A stretch of 64,000 nucleotides of DNA from JAVBQO01 sp031548885 (GTDB lineage Bacteria; Patescibacteriota; Saccharimonadia; Saccharimonadales; Saccharimonadaceae). Shown piece after piece: positions 58,541 to 64,000 of the stretch. The stretch spans positions 211,235 to 275,234 of the forward strand of contig JAVBQO010000001.1 in assembly GCA_031548885.1 (NCBI GenBank), in the 5' to 3' direction. Each line of letters starts with the position of its first letter. The stretch's first letter is position 1. Both the position numbers and the translations under genes were made by a program. Under the pieces are notes generated by a model. That model saw only the letters and a program-made list of their open reading frames with translations, was not told the DNA's origin and did not search any database.

Positions 58541-60547
58541 TTATATAATCAGTTCCAGGAACTCAGTCTCATCAATAACTTTCGTTCCAAACTTCTCCGC
58601 TTTGGCGCGTTTTGATTCGCCGATTTTGCCGCCGGCGACCAAGTATGTCGTTGATTTGCCAACGCTGGTTTGAAATTCGCCGCCTAGATTTCGGATTTTA
58701 TCTGCCGCCTCTTCGCGCGACATTTTCGTCAAAGTTCCGGTGATCGCGAAATTCACGCCATCCAATTTCCCACCAGTTTTTTCGGCAATTGGTTCGACAC
58801 CAAATTCGTTTAATTTTCGCAAAACATTTTCATTTTCCAGATCAGCGAACCATACCAGTAAGCTTTCGGCAACGATTTTGCCAATGCCGTCGACCGCCAA
58901 TAATTCATCCAGTGTTGCGTGTGAAAGTTTTTCGATCGAGCCAAAATGCCGCGCCAAATCCGTCGCTGTTTTCGCGCCAACATGACGAATCCCCAACCCG
59001 AACAACAATCGCCCCAGCGTCGGATTTTTCGCGTTCGCAATTGCGTTTACCAAATTATTGGCGGAGATTTCGGCGAAGCGTTCCAAACTTTCAATTTGAT
59101 CTTTTTGCAAAGCATACAAATCTGCCAAATCACGAATCAAATTCGCCTCTACAATCGCCTCGACATTTTTTTCGCCCAAACCCTCAATATCCAATGCGGC
59201 GCGTGACGCGTAATGTTCCAGATTTTTGGCCAGAAGGATTTTCGCCGTTGTGTTTTTCATGCGATACACCGCTTCGCCGTCAGGACGGACGAATTCCAAT
59301 TCCGGATATTGTTCGGCCAAAGCTTTTTCGAAGTCAAATTTCGCGGCGTTTTTCGGCCGCAAATCGGTCAGCACATTTTCGACTTGCGGAATAATGTCGC
59401 CGGCTTTGAAAATCACAACTGTGTCGCCGATGCGAATATCTTTTTTCGCAATTTCATCCGCGTTATGAAGTGACGCGTGCTGGACCGTTGTACCAGCCAC
59501 AACGACCGGATCAAACACTGCAACCGGCGTGGCCGCGCCGGTCCGCCCGATCGAAATCACGATGTCGCGCACGATCGTCGTGGCCGTTTCGGCCGGATAT
59601 TTGTACGCAATCGCACCGCGCGGGTTTTTGCCGACGCTGCCCAAATCGTCGTAGAGTCCGCGGTCGTTGACTTTTATCACCATGCCGTCAGTGTTGAACG
59701 GCAAATTTTCGCGTTCGTCGTGGAATTTGTGGGCGAAATCTAGAACTTTGTCAAAGTTTGGCTCCAAATGAGCCTGCGGATTGGTGCGAAATCCCAAATT
59801 TCGCAAAGATTCGTACGCAAATTCGTTTGTCGGTATCTCACGCGGATCGTCGCGCAGCAAATCGTAGGCGTGAAATTCCAATTTGCGCTGCGCTGTGACG
59901 CGCGGATCCAATTGCCGAATCGTGCCCGCCGCCAGATTGCGCGGATTGGCATACGGCTTCTCGCCTTTCGCCTCCATTCCCGCGTTCAATTTTGCGAAAT
60001 CGGATTTCAGCATAATAATTTCGCCCCGTATTTCGGTAAATCCTTGCGAAAATGTTTCGCCGGCCAGCCGCAGCGGCACCGATCGAATCGTCCGCACATT
60101 GTTGGTTACAACTTCGCCGACGAAACCGTCGCCGCGCGTCACGGCGCGTATCAAAATTCCATCTTGATAATGCAACGCGCACGCCAAACCGTCCATTTTC
60201 GCGTCGACCCAAAATTCAGATTGCGAAACTCGATCGTCCAATTTCGCAATTCGCTCCAACCAATCGCGCGCTTCGTCATCCGAAAAGCAATCGAGTAGAG
60301 AAATCATACGATTTTTGTGCGCAAATTTCGCGAACTTTTCCGAAGCCACGGCGGCAATTCGCTGCGTCGGCGAATCCGGTGTGATAAGCTCCGGATTGGA
60401 ATTTTCAATCTGTTTCAACTCGCCCAACAGCGAATCGTACACCGCGTCATCGACCGTCGGCTGATCCAAAACGTAATATTCATAAGCAAACTTGTTCAGC
60501 TGTTTTCGCAGTTCGCTAACTCTGGAGCGCGGGTTTTGCGTCATCAT
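58541..60547 (-). CDS. ligA: NAD-dependent DNA ligase lacking the zinc-finger cysteines
   Basis: A 668-residue LigA that seals DNA nicks with NAD. The Ia domain, adenylated K117 in AKMDG, OB domain, helix-hairpin-helix repeats and C-terminal BRCT domain (about 590-668; VNFAITGTLTKMSREE) are present in normal order. The four zinc-finger Cys between OB and HhH are all missing: the segment PELEFVRPDGEAVYRMKN, then LEHYASRAALDIEGLG, has none. The start at 60547 (or the next codon) has AGGTGG upstream and overlaps the preceding gene by about 30 bases. Confidence 0.94.
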   Translation of the reverse strand: MMTQNPRSRVSELRKQLNKFAYEYYVLDQPTVDDAVYDSLLGELKQIENSNPELITPDSPTQRIAAVASEKFAKFAHKNRMISLLDCFSDDEARDWLERIAKLDDRVSQSEFWVDAKMDGLACALHYQDGILIRAVTRGDGFVGEVVTNNVRTIRSVPLRLAGETFSQGFTEIRGEIIMLKSDFAKLNAGMEAKGEKPYANPRNLAAGTIRQLDPRVTAQRKLEFHAYDLLRDDPREIPTNEFAYESLRNLGFRTNPQAHLEPNFDKVLDFAHKFHDERENLPFNTDGMVIKVNDRGLYDDLGSVGKNPRGAIAYKYPAETATTIVRDIVISIGRTGAATPVAVFDPVVVAGTTVQHASLHNADEIAKKDIRIGDTVVIFKAGDIIPQVENVLTDLRPKNAAKFDFEKALAEQYPELEFVRPDGEAVYRMKNTTAKILLAKNLEHYASRAALDIEGLGEKNVEAIVEANLIRDLADLYALQKDQIESLERFAEISANNLVNAIANAKNPTLGRLLFGLGIRHVGAKTATDLARHFGSIEKLSHATLDELLAVDGIGKIVAESLLVWFADLENENVLRKLNEFGVEPIAEKTGGKLDGVNFAITGTLTKMSREEAADKIRNLGGEFQTSVGKSTTYLVAGGKIGESKRAKAEKFGTKVIDETEFLELII

Positions 60548-61613
60548 CAACCACCTTTCGATACAACATATAGATGTACGTCGCAATCCACATCAGCGTT
60601 GCCGTCGACAACAGCAACATCGCGATCGGCACCAGCGGCAACCACGAGATTTGCCATTTGTCATCAGCCAAAACCGCCGGCACCAAAATCAGCGCCCACA
60701 AAATCGCCATCGGTACAATCATCCAAATCAATCGCAACAAAATCCGCAAACGCCGACCGACAACCATATCGCCAGCGGCTTTTAGTGCGCGAAACGGATA
60801 CATGCCAGGCAACGTCACAATGACGAGCGCAATAAACGAACTGGTCAACCAATACAATGTCAGCACGCCAATCACCGCCAGCGCGAACCACGCCGCCATG
60901 TTTTCGATCGCCACATTTACGTTAATGATTCCAGCGCCGGTCAACGCCGAATACGCCAGCATCGCGATGGCAAACGGCAGCATTTGCAGCACCATCACGA
61001 GCGCGACTACCACCGTGGCCAGAATCGGCGAACCCGACGAGTACAATCCGTCACGCAACTTGACGCGATTGCCAACCATGATTTGTCGCAACAGCCAAAC
61101 GATCGTCAGCCATCCCATCAACAACAAAACTGCGCTAAAGATTTGCTGCGTTTCATTACTGCTCGCACTGGCACTGCCGGTCGCGGCACCAGTTATCAAC
61201 GCAAGCCACTTACCAAAACCCAAATCCTCATCGGTAGAATTCAGCGTGTCGCGCAGACTAGAATAATCCGCCTGCGAAAGTACGCCGACAATCAACGCCG
61301 ACAGCAACGCGTACAAAATGAATAACTTCAAAAACATCTTGCGATTGCGCCACAGCATTTGCCAAACTTGATTAGTAAATGCGATGTAGCCCGGCAGTTT
61401 CAGTGAACGCCGATAGTCGCGTTGGCGCGTGCGGCGAAAAGTGCGATGCGGGCGGCGTTTTTTGAAATCACGGTTTTTTCGCGTTAATTTTGTAAACCAG
61501 TTTTTGACAGCAAACCAAACGTTACGTGGAAATTTCGGTTTTTTAGCTGGCGCAGTTTTCGTGTGCGTTTTAGCATTTTTCGGCGACTTTTTCGCAGACT
61601 TTTTGGTCGCCAT
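60516..61613 (-). CDS. Polytopic membrane protein with long basic N-terminus
   Basis: A 365-residue protein: about 80 strongly basic residues (repeated KK, RR, HRTFRRTRQRDYRR), followed by six membrane segments between about 95 and 355. The basic part is cytoplasmic and could contact nucleic acid or the ribosome. The overall form is that of unassigned CPR membrane proteins; a distant similarity to DUF975/YckC-like integral proteins is possible but not convincing. It overlaps ligA and starts right after the htpX stop. Confidence 0.75.
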   Translation of the reverse strand: MATKKSAKKSPKNAKTHTKTAPAKKPKFPRNVWFAVKNWFTKLTRKNRDFKKRRPHRTFRRTRQRDYRRSLKLPGYIAFTNQVWQMLWRNRKMFLKLFILYALLSALIVGVLSQADYSSLRDTLNSTDEDLGFGKWLALITGAATGSASASSNETQQIFSAVLLLMGWLTIVWLLRQIMVGNRVKLRDGLYSSGSPILATVVVALVMVLQMLPFAIAMLAYSALTGAGIINVNVAIENMAAWFALAVIGVLTLYWLTSSFIALVIVTLPGMYPFRALKAAGDMVVGRRLRILLRLIWMIVPMAILWALILVPAVLADDKWQISWLPLVPIAMLLLSTATLMWIATYIYMLYRKVVDDDAKPALQS

Positions 61614-62486
61614 TTACATCCTGGCCTCGTTTTTTCGCAGCCGGGCGATCCGTTCATCCAGCGGTGGATGTGTGCTAAATAACTTCGACATGAAACTTTT
61701 TTTCAATGGATTTGCGAAAAACAGATGCGACGTGGCGGTGTTTTGTTTTTTCATCGGTTTGCCAGCGGTCTTTAACTTTTCCAGCGCCATCGCCAAGCCT
61801 TCCGGGTCGCGCGTCGTCATCGCGCCAGTTGCATCGGCCAAATATTCGCGCTGACGACTGACCGCCATCTGTACCGCCAATGACACGATCGGCGCCAAAA
61901 TCATCGCCGCCAAACCGATAAGCATCAACGGCGCAGAATTATTATTACGATTCCCACCGAAAAACGCCATGCGCAACAACAAATCGCAGATCATGCCAAT
62001 AGCGCTAACCAAACCAAACACCACCATCGATACTAAAATGTCGTAATTTTTGACGTGGCCCAGTTCATGCGCCAGAACCGCTTCGATTTCGCGTTTGTCC
62101 ATGATTTCCATTAGTCCGGTCGTTACTGCCACCATGGCGTGTTGCGGATTGCGGCCGGTTGCAAACGCATTCGGCGCGGGATCGTCGATGATGTAGACTT
62201 TCGGCATTGGCAGGCCTGTTGCGATGCATAGATTTTCAACAATTCGATATAATTCCGGCGAATCTTTTTTCTGGATTTCGTGCGCACCATTCAACGCCAT
62301 GGCCAAATTGCCGGCTGCGAAATATTGAATCAGCGCGTAAATCGCCGCAAAACCGATGACGAACCACGTAATATACGGGTCCTGATAAATCGCGCTGGCC
62401 AGCCAGCCGAGCCCGCCGATAATCAGCAGAAACACGGCCATAATAATGACCGTGTTTCGTTTGTTTGCGGCGATTGCTTTGTACAC
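61614..62486 (-). CDS. htpX: M48-family zinc metalloprotease HtpX
   Basis: A 290-residue membrane protease that degrades misfolded membrane proteins. Two membrane segments open the protein (about 12-60), the zinc site HELGH is at 140-144 with a downstream Glu in REYLADATGA, and two more segments lie between. The pair lemA-htpX, ten bases apart on the same strand, is a conserved bacterial gene pair. Start ATG or GTG at 62486 follows lemA closely. Confidence 0.95.
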   Translation of the reverse strand: MYKAIAANKRNTVIIMAVFLLIIGGLGWLASAIYQDPYITWFVIGFAAIYALIQYFAAGNLAMALNGAHEIQKKDSPELYRIVENLCIATGLPMPKVYIIDDPAPNAFATGRNPQHAMVAVTTGLMEIMDKREIEAVLAHELGHVKNYDILVSMVVFGLVSAIGMICDLLLRMAFFGGNRNNNSAPLMLIGLAAMILAPIVSLAVQMAVSRQREYLADATGAMTTRDPEGLAMALEKLKTAGKPMKKQNTATSHLFFANPLKKSFMSKLFSTHPPLDERIARLRKNEARM

Positions 62487-62496
62487 CTAGGCTCCG

Positions 62497-63060
62497 CTAG
62501 AATTTAACGTCGACTGGTTTTTCGACGCTCGCCATGTCATCAACTTCGAAAAATTCACGTTGCGAAAAGCCGAGCATTCGAGCGAAAATATTGTTCGGGA
62601 AAACTTGGATTTTGGTGTTCAGGTCGCGAACGCCGCCGTTGTAGAATCGGCGGGCGGCCTGGACTTTGTCTTCGGTGTCGACCAGTTCCTGTTGCAATTG
62701 TTGGTAATTTTCGGTCGCGCGTAGTTGCGGGTAGTTTTCGGCGACGGCGAACAATGACTTCAAAGCGCCTTCGAATTGGTTTTCGGCAGCGGCGGTTTCT
62801 TTCGGACTTTTACCGGCGGCGCTCATGATAGCGGTGCGGGCCTCGGTAACGGCCTCGAAAACACCGGATTCGTGTTTGGCGTAGCCTTTGACAGATTCAA
62901 CCAAATTTGGAATCAAATCGGCACGTCGTTTCAGTTGAACCGTGATGTCGCTCCACGCTTCGTCGACGCGAATTTTAAGTTTGACAAGTCCGTTGTACGT
63001 AATCCAAACAAACAACAGAACCACGGCAACAAATCCAAGTACAATCCAGAGCCAAAGCAT
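62497..63060 (-). CDS. lemA: LemA-family membrane protein
   Basis: A 187-residue LemA protein: one N-terminal membrane segment (about 3-22) and a helical external domain with the family blocks VDEAWSDITVQLKRRADLIPNLVESVKGYA and YPQLRATENYQQLQQEL, here split across the record. Function is unknown, though it is regularly linked to HtpX or surface signalling. AAGGAG precedes the ATG at 63060, with a TATAAT upstream. Confidence 0.94.
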   Translation of the reverse strand: MLWLWIVLGFVAVVLLFVWITYNGLVKLKIRVDEAWSDITVQLKRRADLIPNLVESVKGYAKHESGVFEAVTEARTAIMSAAGKSPKETAAAENQFEGALKSLFAVAENYPQLRATENYQQLQQELVDTEDKVQAARRFYNGGVRDLNTKIQVFPNNIFARMLGFSQREFFEVDDMASVEKPVDVKF

Positions 63061-63101
63061 ATTTTCTCCTTTGTTTTACATTATAATTATACACCAAAAT
63101 G

Positions 63102-63189
63102 TGGTGCGCAGAGCGGGAATCGAACCCGCACGGATTATTCATCCAAGAGATTTTAAGTCTCTCGCGTCTACCTATTCCGCCATCCGCGC
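63102..63189 (-). tRNA. tRNA-Leu (TAA)
   Basis: An 88-base class II tRNA with long variable arm and encoded CCA. The acceptor GCGCGGA pairs with TCTGCGC (one G-T), A73 is present, and the loop CTTAAAA gives anticodon TAA. Confidence 0.95.
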
Positions 63190-63194
63190 AAAAA

Positions 63195-63467
63195 TTAGTC
63201 GTTCAGTAGCAGCGAAACCAAGCCGACGATTAACGCTGAAAAACCGATGACACTCAGACTCGCGAAAGCTTTGCCGACGACCGCGCCGGAATCGCCAAAC
63301 GCACCCCAAATCGACAAGATTGCGATGAACGCGAAAACTGTTGCGCTCGTGATGGTGACCCACGCGCAGACTTTTCGCACTGATGCCACGACCGGATTGA
63401 TTTGTTTTTTTGGCGAATGCACCGCTGGCCTAATGGTTGACTTTTCGCCAGATTGTTTTTCGCTCAT
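63195..63467 (-). CDS. Small two-span membrane protein, unknown
   Basis: A 90-residue protein with a polar, Ser/Lys-rich N-terminus of about 35 residues and two membrane segments separated by GAFGDSGAVVGKAF. The ATG at 63467 has an AAGGA site; the longer in-frame reading would run into tRNA-Cys. It sits between tRNA-Leu and tRNA-Cys on the same strand. No family recognised. Confidence 0.68.
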   Translation of the reverse strand: MSEKQSGEKSTIRPAVHSPKKQINPVVASVRKVCAWVTITSATVFAFIAILSIWGAFGDSGAVVGKAFASLSVIGFSALIVGLVSLLLND

Positions 63468-63486
63468 ACCATTCCTTTCAATTATT

Positions 63487-63560
63487 TGGAGGCACCGACC
63501 GGATTTGAACCGGTGTACACGGTTTTGCAGACCGCTGCGTAACCACTCCGCCACGGCGCC
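63487..63560 (-). tRNA. tRNA-Cys (GCA)
   Basis: A 74-base tRNA with encoded CCA and U73. The acceptor GGCGCCG pairs with CGGTGCC, the loop CTGCAAA gives anticodon GCA, and the T-arm GGTTCAAATCC is standard. Confidence 0.95.
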
Positions 63561-63606
63561 AGAGGTACTCAGCAATTATATCAGGTTTCAGCATTCGCCG
63601 CGAGGC

Positions 63607-63635
63607 TTGCGAAAATGATTTACATCGGATATAAT
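63607..63635 (+). promoter_or_regulatory. tRNA-Phe promoter with TTGCGA -35
   Basis: TTGCGA (63607-63612), exactly 17 bases, TATAAT (63630-63635). The -35 is part of a TTGCGAAAA dispersed motif. Predicted +1 is about nine bases before the mature tRNA. Confidence 0.7.
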
Positions 63636-63650
63636 TGCGAAGTCGATTGT

Positions 63651-63726
63651 GGCTCTTTAGCTCAGTTGGTAGAGCAGAGGCCTGAAGAGCCTTGTGTCCC
63701 CAGTTCAAGTCTGGGAGGAGCCACCA
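63651..63726 (+). tRNA. tRNA-Phe (GAA)
   Basis: A 76-base tRNA with encoded CCA. The acceptor GGCTCTT pairs with AGGAGCC, the D-arm is TAGCTCAGTTGGTAGAGC, the loop CTGAAGA gives anticodon GAA, and A73 is present. Confidence 0.96.
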
Positions 63727-63732
63727 CGAAAT

Positions 63733-63756
63733 ATCTCGGATTCGCCGGGATTTTTT
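63733..63756 (+). terminator. Terminator after tRNA-Phe
   Basis: Stem ATCTCGG/CCGGGAT (one G-T) with a five-base loop, followed by TTTTTTG. Confidence 0.75.
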
Positions 63757-63791
63757 GCTTGGACAGGATAGAAATTGACTAGCGCTCAAAC

Positions 63792-63861
63792 AAAAAACAG
63801 GCGCTGTCTGCCTGAGTTCTGAAATTTGCTCTGATCGTGGTGCCAGCTTACAAAACTGCAC
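63792..63861 (-). ncRNA. Candidate small RNA
   Basis: On the minus strand an extended -10 (TGCTAAAAT, 63876-63868) is followed about 70 bases later by an intrinsic terminator, stem CAGGC/GCCTG (63798-63802 with 63810-63814) and TTTTTTG. Between them a GTGC...GCAC stem forms near the 5' end, and no start codon gives a credible ORF. No match to a known RNA family could be made. Confidence 0.35.
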
Positions 63862-64000
63862 GAACCTATTTTAGCATGAAAAGTTGAAAAGTAAGTTGTG
63901 CCGCGTTCGCGAAGCGGACTGAAACCAAAATTTACCACGATTTTAATTTGGCGACTGCGTCGCCGATCCCCCCCGATTTTTTTATAATTATGAGTGGAAA
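63862..64000. other. Gene-free end of window
   Basis: Contains two small hairpins (CCGC...GCGG near 63901-63917; GGCGAC/GTCGCC at 63950-63964) and a perfect TATAAT at 63983-63988. A GTG at 63994 or ATG at 63990 just after it could start a plus-strand gene that runs off the window. Confidence 0.3.

Larger units (their letters stand above)
1..64000. repeat. Dispersed heptamer TTTCGCA / TGCGAAA
   Basis: The heptamer and its complement are scattered over nearly the whole window, in coding regions on both strands and in spacers (for example 7952-7960, 9404-9419, 34843-34851, 46612-46620, 57487-57495). By hand I count 17 in the 2.5 kb pheT gene and 9 in the 2.0 kb ligA gene; about 0.3 per 2.5 kb would be expected by chance. 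The commonest longer form is TTTTCGCAA. Both orientations occur in similar numbers. Confidence 0.85.

Noticed and set aside
63478..63861. A 127-codon open frame across the tRNA-Cys/tRNA-Phe region
   Set aside because: It is antisense to tRNA-Phe and overlaps tRNA-Cys; a common tRNA shadow.
1..64000. The dispersed heptamer as an oriented KOPS- or Chi-like signal
   Set aside because: Orientation is mixed (11:6 in pheT, 5:1 in SulP, 5:4 in ligA on the plus strand) with no clear switch, so a replichore-oriented role is not supported in this window.
1..64000. CRISPR arrays, insertion sequences or prophage genes
   Set aside because: No regularly spaced repeats, transposases, integrases or phage structural genes were seen.

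Overview
The window looks like a chromosome fragment of a Patescibacteria/CPR bacterium, most plausibly a Saccharibacteria (TM7)-type organism. This is inferred from the reduced, tightly packed gene set, GC near 50%, a split two-subunit transketolase, many small lysine/alanine-rich membrane proteins and surface proteins resembling those of Gram-positives. UGA is used as a normal stop (several ATGA/GTGA gene overlaps), so this is not a UGA-recoding Gracilibacteria or Absconditabacteria. Several transporters and membrane proteins (CtpE-like ATPase, GAP-family protein, DUF7144-like protein) look actinobacterial, which fits TM7 living with actinobacterial hosts. No phage, insertion sequence or CRISPR array was found.

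Layout. 1-6.4 kb (minus): a central-carbon operon, GAPDH > RpiB > membrane protein > ribulose-phosphate epimerase > transketolase N > transketolase C > metallophosphoesterase > class II aldolase > PfkB kinase (cut by the window edge). 6.4-10.8 kb: Rel, sortase, pyrophosphatase, glycerophosphodiesterase, FKBP. 10.8-19.2 kb (minus): a ten-gene operon that starts with pheS and ends with pheT and an ABC exporter; seven small housekeeping-type enzymes separate the two PheRS subunits. 19.2-32 kb: envelope proteins, aquaporin, RmuC, PAP2 phosphatase, SulP transporter, amidotransferase, thioredoxin reductase, P-type ATPase. 32-43 kb: tRNA-Gln, TrmD, KhpA, S16, RNase III, Nudix, NusB, L32, LeuS, MurF-like ligase. 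43-47.6 kb: a second P-type ATPase and membrane proteins. 47.7-57.4 kb: an accessory island with a structured leader RNA, two SdsA-type alkylsulfatase paralogues, a DUF1254 protein, two secreted adhesin-like proteins that both end in PNTGRR, and an MFS transporter. 57.4-64 kb: RRM protein, lipoprotein, LigA, LemA/HtpX pair, tRNA-Leu, tRNA-Cys, tRNA-Phe.

Three signals run across the window. (1) A dispersed motif, TTTCGCA(A) and its complement, occurs far above expectation in genes and in spacers, in both orientations; it behaves like a DNA-uptake-type sequence. (2) At least eight genes have a -10 box exactly six bases before the start codon and no ribosome binding site, so they are probably leaderless; other genes have strong AGGAGG sites. 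(3) Two surface proteins share a C-terminal PNTGRR encoded by different codons, which suggests a shortened sortase signal under protein-level selection; a sortase gene lies at 8.1 kb. Together with the structured RNA at 48.1-48.3 kb these are the best candidates for new biology. All calls are from reading the sequence; no database search was possible.
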